Of a stretch of DNA of 64,000 nucleotides, positions 54,501 to 63,300 are shown one piece after another. Both the position numbers and the translations under genes were made by a program. The stretch covers positions 755,749-819,748 of the forward strand of contig NC_026735.1 of the NCBI RefSeq assembly GCF_000210295.1, written 5' to 3'. The DNA is from Trypanosoma brucei gambiense DAL972 (taxonomy: Eukaryota > Euglenozoa > Kinetoplastea > Trypanosomatida > Trypanosomatidae). The notes below the pieces were generated by a model that was given only the letters and a program-made list of their open reading frames with translations, was not told the origin of the DNA and searched no databases. Each line of letters begins with the position of its first letter. The stretch's first letter is position 1.

Positions 54501-56030
54501 CATGTAGTGACATCTCGTGCAGCCAGTCCCAGATGTGGCAAATGTCTTGATCAGTCTATGAGTCGCATATCTATGAAACCTGCTGATGTCCGTGAGGCTG
54601 GTATGTGTAAAAGGGGTGAAGCGGAGTCACTTGTTGTTAGTTCAAATAGCCGTGAGGTTAATATTGGTGTTAAGAATTTATCTAGTGGTAATTCTTCTGC
54701 ATCGTTGGACGGTAGGAAGTTTGTTTGTTCGTCGGGCAAAAGTGGTGATTATTCCGCTTCTTTCGGTGACGGTGGTTGTTGTCAAATCGTCGGTGGTGCT
54801 GAAGCGGGTGGTGTTGTTGTCTTAGAGGAATTTCGAGACATACCGAGTGGTGCTGGTTCGAATTTACCGGTACCTGTTGATGAAGTTCCTGGCGGTGGTG
54901 TGAGAATGTCGTCCGATGTTGATAAAAGCGTTTCCGGTGGCTTGTTAGAAGTGTTAAAGAATTGTTCGTCTTCCAGGGGAGGTGAAAGTTTTCCGTTAGT
55001 TGCAGTTCAAGCGCTGGCGAGTCGCCAGTCTGAAAATCGCCAACCGGTGCGATGCTCTTTCAATTCTGTTGCTGAAGGCAGGTACTACGACTCGGGTCTT
55101 TTGGATGAGGGTAACGATTGGTGCGTTCCTCCCCGTGGTGTGATGCAGGGTGCAGTTGGCAGCGCACTGTGTCTTGTAAGGGGCGTTGGCGCGGTTAATT
55201 TTGATGGATCGCCGGACATAAGCGTCACTTCTGTGGCTTCTTCTGTTGGTGATCAAGTGCCTTCGATGATTAGAGGTGAACAACGCAGGGCGAGCACCAA
55301 CAGTGCTTTGCCAGATGTCGTGCCGAAAGTTGCTGACCCACCTCTTGAAGCTCCGGTTTCTTTAATTGAGGGTGAAAAAGTGTCTGTGGCCTGGGAGTCA
55401 CAATTTGGGGGTAGTGCAGATCCAAAGGAGCGTTTTCTGGATCTCTCTACAACACCTCAGCATGAAAATCCGTCTCGGTTTCTCTCAAGAATGGGTAGCC
55501 TCTGTCGTTGGGGCCTCGGGTCGCAGAAGGCAAAATGTGAGGACAGCGCGGAGACGCTGAAGCGATGGGCGCAGGATAGTACCAAATATCTTATAGGAGT
55601 TCAGGAACCGGACACCGTTGCGGCGGAGTTGCCGTCCCTATCAGATGCCCGCGGAATGCCACCAATGGTGAAAGCTAGTAGCTCGTCGGATAAAAATTTC
55701 TCGCAACTTGGTCCTTTTGACACAAGCAATGGGGACCATAAGGGAGAGGAACTGACCACTTTAAGGAGGTGGTCAAAGAGTAATCAAGGGAAGAGTATTG
55801 CCGGCAGTGGTACGGAGGAACCACGTAGCATAGCAACAAAGAATTCAGATCCAAATCTGCCTCTGTTGCGGATTCGCAAAAGTGCCAGTGGTTCGCCATT
55901 GCTTCCGCTGGCTACGGGTGACAAAGGCCTTGCAAAGTGGGAAGATGATGGCGTCACTTCGTTACCCCCATTATATCTCAGGGCGCAAACACTCCGCTTG
56001 GGTGCGACGCCGCTTCAAAACGGAGAGTAG
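48783..56030 (+). CDS. Giant 38-residue-repeat cytoskeletal protein, part after gap
   Basis: This continues the gene from 45137. The order is: 24 repeat units (48783-51518); a second copy of the head module with the FAZ1/FLAM8-like domain (51519-52382); 19 more units plus a partial one (52383-54600); then a unique C-terminal region of about 475 residues. That region is Ser/Gly/Val-rich at first, then more charged (KRWAQDSTKYL, LRRWSKSNQGKS), and ends LPPLYLRAQTLRLGATPLQN. The typical unit carries a CxxC (RCAKC or KCGKC). Together with the first part the protein exceeds 3600 residues, about 390 kDa, before counting the gap. Nothing suggests membrane insertion. The stop at 56028-56030 may be a frameshift product, because another frame continues with protein-like sequence to 56227. 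The alternative of two tandem paralogous genes is less likely, since the frame is open right through the second head module. Confidence 0.85.
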   Translation, partial: SMSRISMVPADVREAGMSKSEVEPSLAASLKCGKCLDQSMSRSSTLPDDVREAGMSKSHVVTSRAASPRCAKCLDQSMSHISMVPADVREAGMSKSHVVTSRAASPRCAKCLDQSMSRTSTLPDDVREAGMSKSHVVTSRAASPRCAKCLDQSMSHISMVPADVREAGMSKSHVVTSRAASPRCAKCLDQSMSHISMVPADVREAGMSKSHVVTSRAASPKCAKCLDQSMSHISMVPADVREAGMSKSHVVTSRAASPRCAKCLDQSMSHISMVPADVREAGMSKSHVVTSRAASPRCAKCLDQSMSRISMVPADVREAGMSKSHVVTSRAASPRCAKCLDQSMSRTSTLPDDIREAGMSKSHVVTSRAASPRCAKCLDQSMSRISTLPADVREAGMSKSHVVTSRAASPRCAKCLDQSMSRISMVPADVREAGMSKSHVVTSRAASPRCAKCLDQSMSRISTFPADVREAGMSKSHVVTSRAASPRCAKCLDQSMSRTSTLPDDVREAGMSKSHVVTSRAASPRCAKCLDQSMSRISMVPADVREAGMSKSHVVTSRAASPRCAKCLDQSMSRISMVPADVREAGMSKSHVVTSRAASPRCAKCLDQSMSRISMVPADVREAGMSKSHVVTSRAASPRCAKCLDQSMSHISMVPADVREAGMSKSHVVTSRAASPRCAKCLDQSMSHISMVPADVREAGMSKSHVVTSRAASPRCAKCLDQSMSRSSTLPDDIREDGMSKSHVVTSRAASPRCAKCLDQSMSRISMVPADVREAGMSKSHVVTSRAASPRCAKCLDQSMSRSSTLPDDIREAGMSKSHVVTSRAASPRCAKCLDQSMSHISMVPADVREAGMSKSHVVTSRAASPRCAKCLDQSMSRSSTLPDDIREAGMSKSHVVTSRAASPRCAKCLDQSMSVGSDFVSVLLVGGVNEVGKDRSGCQRKRYPVSWHKHCDGPSPLRSLCDDGATFWKVPRKVSEDPENNMSTAHSISTSVSDPVSPSAVNVVVKYSGAENICVGASTDGEMKAMPHTMLLDGEVWEYIYLRKSSELRDAFASDIGDVLGFPFSTPIEFTPTRTGILAHCTLLYPETMKTEELYERLSRDKFPAMRRLYQTAKREQMITSCSTMYTTNICDRPISPPPEDMDGRRGSMQMMSSATSTNHKPEEYCPSKREESRDATEEDATGMATESQEIHYSRFTERSMSRISMVPADVREAGMSKSHVVTSRAASPRCAKCLDQSMSHISMVPADVREAGMSKSHVVTSRAASPRCAKCLDQSMSRSSTLPADVREAGMSKSHVVTSRAASPRCAKCLDQSMSRSSTLPDDVREAGMSKSHVVTSRAASPRCAKCLDQSMSRSSTLPDDIREAGMSQSQIGTLPATVPVYCPQLLERCMSCASTILADVREAGMSQSQIGTLPATIPVYCPQLLERCMSCASTILADVREAGMSKSEVEPSLAASLKCGKCLDQSMSRISMMPADVREAGMSKSEVEPSLAASLKCGKCLDQSMSRISMMPADVREAGMSKSEVEPSLAASPRCGKCLDQSMSRISMMPADVREAGMSKSEVEPSLAASLKCGKCLDQSMSRISMMPADVREAGMSKSEVEPSLAASPRCGKCLDQSMSRISMMPADVREAGMSKSEVEPSLAASLKCGKCLDQSMSRISMMPADVREAGMSKSEVEPSLAASLKCGKCLDQSMSRISMVPADVREAGMSKSEVEPSLAASLKCGKCLDQSMSRISMMPADVREAGMSKSEVEPSLAASLKCGKCLDQSMSRISMMPADVREAGMSKSEVEPSLAASLKCGKCLDQSMSRISMMPADVREAGMSKSEVEPSLAASLKCGKCLDQSMSRISMMPADVREAGMSKSQVEPSLAASPKCGKCLDQSMSRISMIPADVREAGMSKSHVVTSRAASPRCGKCLDQSMSRISMKPADVREAGMCKRGEAESLVVSSNSREVNIGVKNLSSGNSSASLDGRKFVCSSGKSGDYSASFGDGGCCQIVGGAEAGGVVVLEEFRDIPSGAGSNLPVPVDEVPGGGVRMSSDVDKSVSGGLLEVLKNCSSSRGGESFPLVAVQALASRQSENRQPVRCSFNSVAEGRYYDSGLLDEGNDWCVPPRGVMQGAVGSALCLVRGVGAVNFDGSPDISVTSVASSVGDQVPSMIRGEQRRASTNSALPDVVPKVADPPLEAPVSLIEGEKVSVAWESQFGGSADPKERFLDLSTTPQHENPSRFLSRMGSLCRWGLGSQKAKCEDSAETLKRWAQDSTKYLIGVQEPDTVAAELPSLSDARGMPPMVKASSSSDKNFSQLGPFDTSNGDHKGEELTTLRRWSKSNQGKSIAGSGTEEPRSIATKNSDPNLPLLRIRKSASGSPLLPLATGDKGLAKWEDDGVTSLPPLYLRAQTLRLGATPLQNGE
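51618..52382 (+). repeat. Second copy of the head module (copy of 45401-46165)
   Basis: About 765 bp nearly identical to the unique head region at 45401-46165 (WKVPRKVSEDPENN through FTERSMS). The first 100 bases diverge, and the central domain is nearly base-for-base equal. This is an internal duplication that restarts the head-array arrangement inside one ORF. Confidence 0.92.
52383..54600 (+). repeat. 38-residue repeat array 3, 19 units plus partial
   Basis: Five units of the HVVTSRAASPRCAKC type are followed by two 39-residue variant units (SQIGTLPATVPVYCPQLLER). Next comes a homogeneous block of SEVEPSLAASLKCGKC units with the hexapeptide RISMMP. The array ends in a degenerate unit (MCKRGEAES). 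Confidence 0.95.
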
Positions 56031-56065
56031 GTGACAGTTACGTTTGGGATATACGCGATGTGAGC

Positions 56066-56227
56066 ATGTCTTCGGCTTCCCCTAACACCTCTTATCTGGA
56101 CATTGAGGCTGAGGGTGAAGCGTTCGATATATTCAAACGCCTCTTGCACGATATTGATGTTGCAAGTCGTGCCATCTCTAAGCCTGTGCAAGCGCTTAGA
56201 GAGCTGCGTGACGGGAGGAAGTATTAA
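56066..56227 (+). CDS. 53-codon ORF, frameshifted C-terminus or small gene
   Basis: An ATG at 56066 opens MSSASPNTSYLDIEAEGEAF, a probable amphipathic helix (FDIFKRLLHDIDVASRAI) and an end in LRDGRKY, stop at 56225-56227. The same frame is open upstream across the stop of the repeat giant (GDSYVWDIRDVS just before the ATG) and back into its coding region. A single missing base in the giant near 55985-56027 would join it to this segment. It could alternatively be an independent small protein whose short leader lies in the giant's 3'UTR, but I see no acceptor between them. Composition is protein-like. Confidence 0.45.
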   Translation: MSSASPNTSYLDIEAEGEAFDIFKRLLHDIDVASRAISKPVQALRELRDGRKY

Positions 56228-58703
56228 AATTCCTCGTGATGATTGTGTTGTTATTGTTGTGTTAAAGTTGTCTCTTTTTGTTCTTCTCTTTTTTCTGTTT
56301 TACTAAACTGATTTCTGTTGTGTCGGTTGTTTTTGCCGACCCGGTTAGGTGACATATAGAAGTGCAAATATTCATCTGGTTGTGTGTCTTTTTCTTTCTT
56401 TTTCTCCTATATTCTGATACAAACAAGCATATGTACCCTCATTTCTCTTGTCTCCCCCTCGTTGTTTTACGTTTATTTGGTGTATATTTCTGTTTGTATA
56501 TGCATGTACTCGGGGTGAGACATTGATGCTTCTTTAATTTGCGCTGGCTGTAGTTTCCTACTTTGTTTCCACTTTGCTGTGAGGTTTTCGTTTTGTTTTT
56601 TGTTTTATGTTTTTTCTGAATTATCTTGTCAGGTGTTTATTCACTCTGCCTCATTCCATTACGTTTCTGCGTTTTCCCTAGCCCCTGTTTTGCGGTTCCA
56701 TTCCCCTTGTTCTTGTGATTTTGCTCTCGGTTTCTTTATTGAGTTGCAGCGTGTATTTGGGTACATATGTATGTTCTCATATGTTTACGCCATAAGACCC
56801 CGCATGCACATATTTTTTTCTGTGAAAGTACACAAGTTAATGCATGCGTACCCGCGGAGGTGATGCAATATTATACCCACCTCAACTTTGTTTTACTTTT
56901 TTTCTTTTGTCTTTTTGTTACGGTGTTCCCATAATTATGATCATATTTCCCATATTTCCTTTTGTTTTTTTTCAAATTCTTCCCACCACGATTTTACTGT
57001 TTTCGGCGACTTTTTTGTGTTTCGGTGGTTAAATGCCGTTTCATTTTCGCCTGACAGCTCTCTTCTTTTTCTTTTTTTTTTTAGTGAAAAAAAAATAATT
57101 CTTTAATTTGTTTAAAAAACAACACAACACGACACAACACAGAATCACCAAATGAGATAAAACTATTAGATAATACGGGTGGCAGCGGCAAGTTGTGTCC
57201 GTGTATGTCTGTTTGTGGTTGGGAAGGACTCACCGCAATTTTTTTTTTTTAGTATTTTGATGAGATAAAAAAAAAAGAAAAGAAAGGTACCATATATTTT
57301 TATTTCAAGAGATTTAACTTTTCCCAAACCAAGCTGGTTGCTTGTTGCTTTTCTTTTCTTTTCTTTTTTTTTTTACCCCTTTGTTTTTGTTCCCTCTGTC
57401 TCTCTCTCTCTTTCTCTCTCTCTGTTTATTTGCTTTTTATTTCGTTTGTTTCAACTGATTGGGTTAACAAAAAATGGGGTAGATAAAAGTATAAAAAGAT
57501 TGAGCGGAATGATTTCATGTGAGTGAGTGTTATGAATGAACATATCGAGGTGAGGATGAACAACAGCAACAAAAAGAGAAAAAAAAATGTACAAGAGAGA
57601 GAGAGAATAAAGCAAACAAATATATAAAAAAAAAAGGGAATTTATGTACCATCCCATACGTAGAGGAGGAGGAGGAGGAGGTTGTGTTAAATTGAAGTGA
57701 GATAGTATGAGTTTAAAGAAACAAAATCATAATCTTGATGATGGTAACAAAAATTGTACATGACCGTTGCGACGGAAGTACAGGTAAAAATGAAGTGAAG
57801 CGAGAGGGGTGGAAAGGAAAGGAAGGGAAAAGAATCAAACAGCTCGTTCCTACACACATGTTAAATGTTTATATAAATTAATGTGTGTACATATGTGTAT
57901 AAGTAGGATACGGATGTAGTTACGCCATAAATTCTGACGCGAGGGAAGGCGCAGAGGAGTGGCGTAATAGGAAAGTAAATTTAATCGGGGTAACAACTGC
58001 AGCCCCCCCCCCCAAAAAAAAAAAGAAATATAATGATGCATACACAGGTGTCTGCATTTGTATGCAACTGAGGATGTGTATAACTTTTTTTCTTTTTCTC
58101 TTGTGCGTGCTAGCTTTTTCACTTTTTATTTTGTCCTTGTCCTTCTTCTATTTTACGTTTTCTCTCGCAATTAATCTGCGCCACGACAGCAGGGTCTCCT
58201 TTTTTTTTTTGTTTTCGTCCACTCACTGTAGGAAACCATTTTGTCTCCCGACCCTCTCTACTCCTTTCCCGTGATACGAAATGGCTAAACATGCGCGTAC
58301 ATGAGAGCGCGGTAAATGAAGTGTAAAAAAAAAAAGGGAATCGGGAGAGGTACACGCCATGAGTTGTGTGTTAGCAATATGAGGAGCGTACGATTTATTT
58401 CAGCGAGTGATTGTAGTTTGTGGAAGTGAAACTGACATTACTGTGGAGTGCAGTTACTCGGGATAATCCGTCACTCACCCACTCACTAAATTTATTATTA
58501 TTATTATTGTTATGATTAACGTGTTGTTTGGTACTTTTGTTTTTGTTCCTATTTCAGTCATCTGCATCTATTTCCCCTCTTTTTTTTTAAAAAAATTTAT
58601 CTTGATTCCCTCTTTTGTTAGTGCCGTGTCCAGTACATCGTTGCAGAAGAACGTAAAAAGGGAGCGCCGCGACGGTGCTTTTGTATCAGTCGGTACGTTT
58701 TAC
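56228..58703. other. Long T-rich intergenic region
   Basis: Probable long 3'UTR plus spacer with many poly-T and poly-A runs, a CT run near 57400-57423, a GAG/GGA run at 57663-57680 and a TTA run at 58494-58508. A pyrimidine tract (58569-58619) leads to AG at 58620-58621, the likely acceptor for the next gene (5'UTR about 83 nt). No gene seen. Confidence 0.6.
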
Positions 58704-60062
58704 ATGTGGCGGATCACGCGGCTCTGCTGCAAACAACTCATACGGGATGAATCTTTAGTTTCCCTTCCACCCGCTGTGCACCGATTGGAAGTTTACCGAA
58801 ACGCCGTAAGTGTTGACTGCGAGGAGCGCATCTGCGCGGAGTTGGGCCTTCTGCTGCAACGTGAGGGACACACCGCCTTTGCTGAGGGCTCCACTCCGCA
58901 GCAGAAGATTGTGAAGCACACATATTTGGAACTGCATGGTGCTCATAAGGACTTTACGGAGGTGAAGAGTTTCCAACGGAAGGAGACGCGGAGACTCCCT
59001 GGTTTATTATGGTCCCCCACTCTTGTGTCATGGATGAATGAAGTGGTGCCACGGGTACGTGTGTTTCCAGTGGGTGTAATGCCAGACACGGCAAGGGTTG
59101 TGGAACATAATATGACAGGATATGAAATGCATATGGAGCACCCCACCGTTGGTTGTTCTTTTCTTTACTTATCGTTGCTATCTGATACGGTCCTCACGTT
59201 CGACGATGAGGCTACGGGGCGCTATGGTGAAGTGTTTCTCCCCCAACGTGCGTTAATGTGCTGCTCCGGCGAGATTCGTTGGGGCTGGCGCTTCGGCGAG
59301 CAGTCTCGTGAGGTGCACACATTTGTTAATGCTTCTGGCGTTCGACGGGTTGTGGAGCCGGATCTGCGGCTGAGTGTGCAGTTGTGGAAGTTTACACCAC
59401 AATTGCTGGATGCGCGGCTGCTGCAGGATCGTGTTGAGGAGTCAATGAAGCAAAGGGAGGCTGAGGAGTCAAATGAAGTAGTCGAAACCATTGCTGTGGA
59501 CCGTAAGAAGAATGAAGAGGAGCATAAGGGCTCTGCCTCCTCCCATGCATTGTTTAGCGCCCTAGCGGAAAAAGGTGCCTCCGGGACAGGGCCTCTCGGT
59601 GGTGAGTATGTGGAGGGGAGAACGCAGGCCTGCAAGGGTGTGGAAGGAAAGAGCATGACGATGGAAGATATTGGTCGGGACTACAACACCTACAAGCAAC
59701 AGTTTCAAAACGTTCACGGTGTGCTACAAGAGATGAAGGCACTGCAGGATGCGGGTCAACCCATCAATGACATGTGGCTGAGAAAGCGTATACTTGATGG
59801 TCAGAAGGATGACAATCATGACGCGCAGGACGGTTTCGATCCAAACGATGTGGAGGGAACGTGGGATCGTGTGGATGCAAAGGCACGGTTCTACAAGGCA
59901 CGCCTGAAGGGTATGGACTACGATGGCACCGCCAACAGCAACAGCTCGATGCCGGATGTGACAGAAGACGCTCCTCTTGATATGAAGAAGACAATTCAGA
60001 AGATCGCCCCACTCGTAAAGGACGGCGATAAGATCCTTGCGAGCCTGCCGTGTGGTCAATGA
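58704..60062 (+). CDS. ALKBH7-like (AlkB-fold) protein, probably mitochondrial
   Basis: 452 residues from the ATG at 58704 (MWRITRLCCKQLIRDESLVS). The upstream in-frame ATG at 58512 lies before the splice acceptor at 58620. The N-terminus is basic and amphipathic, as expected for mitochondrial import. Residues about 100-240 resemble mitochondrial ALKBH7: a GYEMHMEH segment, FLYLSLLSDTVLTF, and VFLPQRALMCCSGEIRWGW. A basic end LSVQLWKF stands where the family has its Arg-rich strand. Iron ligands look altered. The HxD motif reads H143-x-E145, and the distal His expected after the RxxW strand is not evident. The C-terminal 200 residues are an acidic, kinetoplastid-type extension (EESMKQREAEESNEVVE..., FYKARLKGMDYDG) ending DKILASLPCGQ. 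The fold is likely; enzymatic activity is doubtful. It could instead be a structural protein of a mitochondrial complex. Confidence 0.6.
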   Translation: MWRITRLCCKQLIRDESLVSLPPAVHRLEVYRNAVSVDCEERICAELGLLLQREGHTAFAEGSTPQQKIVKHTYLELHGAHKDFTEVKSFQRKETRRLPGLLWSPTLVSWMNEVVPRVRVFPVGVMPDTARVVEHNMTGYEMHMEHPTVGCSFLYLSLLSDTVLTFDDEATGRYGEVFLPQRALMCCSGEIRWGWRFGEQSREVHTFVNASGVRRVVEPDLRLSVQLWKFTPQLLDARLLQDRVEESMKQREAEESNEVVETIAVDRKKNEEEHKGSASSHALFSALAEKGASGTGPLGGEYVEGRTQACKGVEGKSMTMEDIGRDYNTYKQQFQNVHGVLQEMKALQDAGQPINDMWLRKRILDGQKDDNHDAQDGFDPNDVEGTWDRVDAKARFYKARLKGMDYDGTANSNSSMPDVTEDAPLDMKKTIQKIAPLVKDGDKILASLPCGQ

Positions 60063-60394
60063 TTTGGTCGTAAGGCTGGTGTTCGGTTTCCCTGTTGCTC
60101 CGGAAGGTAATTATCCGCGGAGGAACATGAAGAATGCAGAAAGCGATTCGTAAGTATTTATGTGTGTGCTGGTGCGCAAGAGAAGTACTCAACATGTTAG
60201 TGGAAGGCAAATGCCAAAGGAATAAACGACCACTACGGGGCGGGCGAAGTCACTGACCATCGTCATTGGAGGCACGTGTACATTTGTGGGGATGCTTTAC
60301 GGGGGGAAATATCTGCCGTTGAAGTTTCATATAGCTTTGGTATCCCCTACTGGGGTGAAGGTGAGTTCGTTGCAATCCGTGCTATCAAGAGTTT
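60063..60394. other. Intergenic region
   Basis: Short spacer. The only pyrimidine-rich stretch is modest (60335-60350) with AG at 60359-60360, about 35 nt before the next ATG. No gene seen. Confidence 0.5.
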
Positions 60395-63300
60395 ATGTCC
60401 TTATCAACACTCCTCTACAAAGCAGAAGTTAGGCAAGGTTTAGTTAGTCGCAACGCTGGCGTCTGGTTGAATATGTGTTGGTGCACTACGCAAGAAGTGG
60501 CCGAGGTGCTAAGCATCAGTAGACTCCGCGGTGATGTGTCTGAGTCCGCGCGGAAAACAGCGGACGAACGGTTCATGCAGTTGCACAACGGTTCTATGAA
60601 CATAGGCGATATTTTGACTGAGGTTGCCGTGAATCGGGGTGTGTGTGGCGGTGCCCCTTCCGACAGTCTGCAGCTTGCGGCTGCGCTTGCACTTGAGCCG
60701 CTAGTAACCAAAGGCCGATGGTGCGAGGGTAATGGTTTCAACGACAAGGTGCGTGTGCTGGATATGTTGTTGGGTTTTTTGAGTGATGAGGCAGTCATGA
60801 GCAGTGGTAATGCTACACACACGGGTCGGGTGCGCGTTTCTCTTTGTCTTTGCCTGTGCCAAATCATTACGTTTGAGAGTCCTACACCGTACTGGAACGG
60901 GGTTTTGTCTGATTGCCTTGCGTCCATCGTTTCAGATTGGTCCGGCAGTCAATATGAGATGATAGACAATGATAGCGAACACATTTTCAAGTCATTTCGT
61001 CATATTGTTGTACTCCAGCTATCGGAGTTGTGTGCATCCAATACTGCGCTGTGGTGGTATATGGTGTCTACACTGTCGCGTTGTCTTGTGGAGGGATCGT
61101 CCTCTTTTCCGGTTGGGGATGTGCGGAGGCACTTCAGCTTTTCTGTAGTCTTGCGACTCATGCGGCGGCGGCCGCGGGTGAGTGATACACACGAGGGGAT
61201 GAGACCGGCAGATTCTTTTATTTTTGGCCCTGCATTTCGGCAGCTCATTGATGGCAGTCTTCAGCAGGTTGTGGCGCTCGCAGGGAGCGACAGGTGGAGC
61301 CATGTAGCTGTGCAACAAGAGTGCCGATTACTGCTAGATATTTCATCCCATTTGATAAGCAACGCCGAGTTTGCGGCTCAACTGTTTCGGTGTAGTGTCG
61401 ATCTGCTTGTACTTGCAGAACCTACAGCATATGACACTATTGCTGCAAGTACTTTGGTCGCAGCAGTGGCAGCTCGAGTGGATAGCGCCCTTGAGTGTAT
61501 GTCTGGGGTGTTGCAAGCATTTCCTGAGGTGTCGTTGCGGTTCGACGCAGGGGAGGTAACATCTAAACTCCTCAACTGTATGGCGGGCGCTGCTGCAGCG
61601 GCACGGGGTGATGAATGTGATGATGACGATGATAAGGAAGCAGAGTTGCTTGGAATGCTGCGTGAGGACTACGTTGTGCCGTTGGGTTGCGCGGGGGGCG
61701 ATACGACGTCAACTGCCGGTGCCGTGCTTGAGTTGTTGGTAGAGGCAAATCCCCAGCAACTTTCTACTATCGTGGACGCGCTTTGTAATTGTTGTTCTTC
61801 CGCGGAGGGTTTGTTGTCGTTGTTAAGGTCCGCTCACTGGCGGGCCTGGGCTGCGGCCTTGCGGTGCTGTTGTCGTGTGTGTGAGGAAGGGGAAACATCA
61901 CTCATTGACCGGATGCCGCACGTTGAGGATAAACTAATGTTGCCACTTGCGCAGCTTTTGCACGAGAGCACAGAATCTATGGTGTCGGTGGAGCTTATTG
62001 ACTTGCTTTCTCTGTGTCTCGTACGGACGACTCAGGGAGCACTTGGATGTTCATTTCTGGCGCTCCTCGATGGTGTTTTCCATCATTGCAACAGCGTGTT
62101 TGGTTTAGCGACCGGTGGAACAGGTATTGCAGCGCGCGGAGGCGGGTCAAGTCAGGTTGCACTGCTTTCCGTATCTGTCTACGCTGTGCACCGGCTTTTA
62201 TCGCGATGTGGTGAGTCTGTTACCTCAACACTTGTTGCGGCATGCGACGTGCAATTGTGGTTAGAGCGCTCACTTTCTGTACTTGCAAGTGGTGGGTTGC
62301 TTGCCGTTTACTGCGGGGCGTACGCTGTCAAAACGTTTCTGTCATTCGCCCCGCGAACGGCTTCCCACTACCCCGCGTTGGCCGCAGCGGCTGTTGATAG
62401 CGCATGCAGACACTGTGGTATACCGGACGCATCGTCCCTTTTTGCCGGCTTGCTCACTTGTTTGTGTGATCACAAGGAAGGCGAATGCGCTCTCGCAGGC
62501 GAACTGCTGTCGGTTGTGGCTCACCATTGCCAACTCGCGACTCCTCACCGGTCCGTGCTTTTGCGAAGTACCTCCGATTATGTGCTTCGCGCCTCGAAGC
62601 TTTGCCTTGAGGAAAAGAGTCGATTGCAGGATGGAGTGGAAAGTAACACATGCCAGCAATGCAAGGTGCTCCAGCTTGTGCGGTGCTTTCCCTTAATAAC
62701 TCATTTTACCGTTAGTGACGCTCCTCACGATGAGGCAACGACGAGGCTTCTCTCAAGTTGTTTCGCCGCCTCATCTTCTGTTTTGTTTGTGCTTGATGCC
62801 ATCGATGACGACGTGTTGGCGGACATGGGCTCTTCTCTTATTGCACTGTTTCATGCCTCCACTGGTGCAAACCGTAGTTGTACGACGTTGTCTACCGTAT
62901 GTACCGCCATGAGTGTGGTGGGACTCGTTAACCCATCATTTTTCAATGATGGCGCTGTGTTATCTGCTGTGTTGACTCTTTTTAAAAAGGAAGTTGAGGT
63001 TGCCCCAAGAAAAGGGATGGATTACATTGGCTGTTGCTTGCCGGTAGCCCTTTCTTGCGTGCGCCACCCCCAGCAACTCAGTGTTATTGCAGGAGGTGAC
63101 TTAACACCTGCAGCTGCCCGTGGTGTGCCTGTTGCTTCAGCTTGGTTAGTAATGTTTGGAGTGTGGAGTTCTATTTCCCCCTTCGCAGATCACTTTACGT
63201 CGTTGTATTTTCTTGCGGCATGGCACCGACTTCTACTTTATGCCGTATCGGTTCGGGCAAGCGATGCCAATAGGCTTGATATGCTTGCTACCAGTGCGCC

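Noticed and set aside
46166..54600. CRISPR-like or satellite interpretation of the 114-bp tandem repeats
   Set aside because: The units are directly tandem without spacers, keep one reading frame, and lie within a gene with unique ends.
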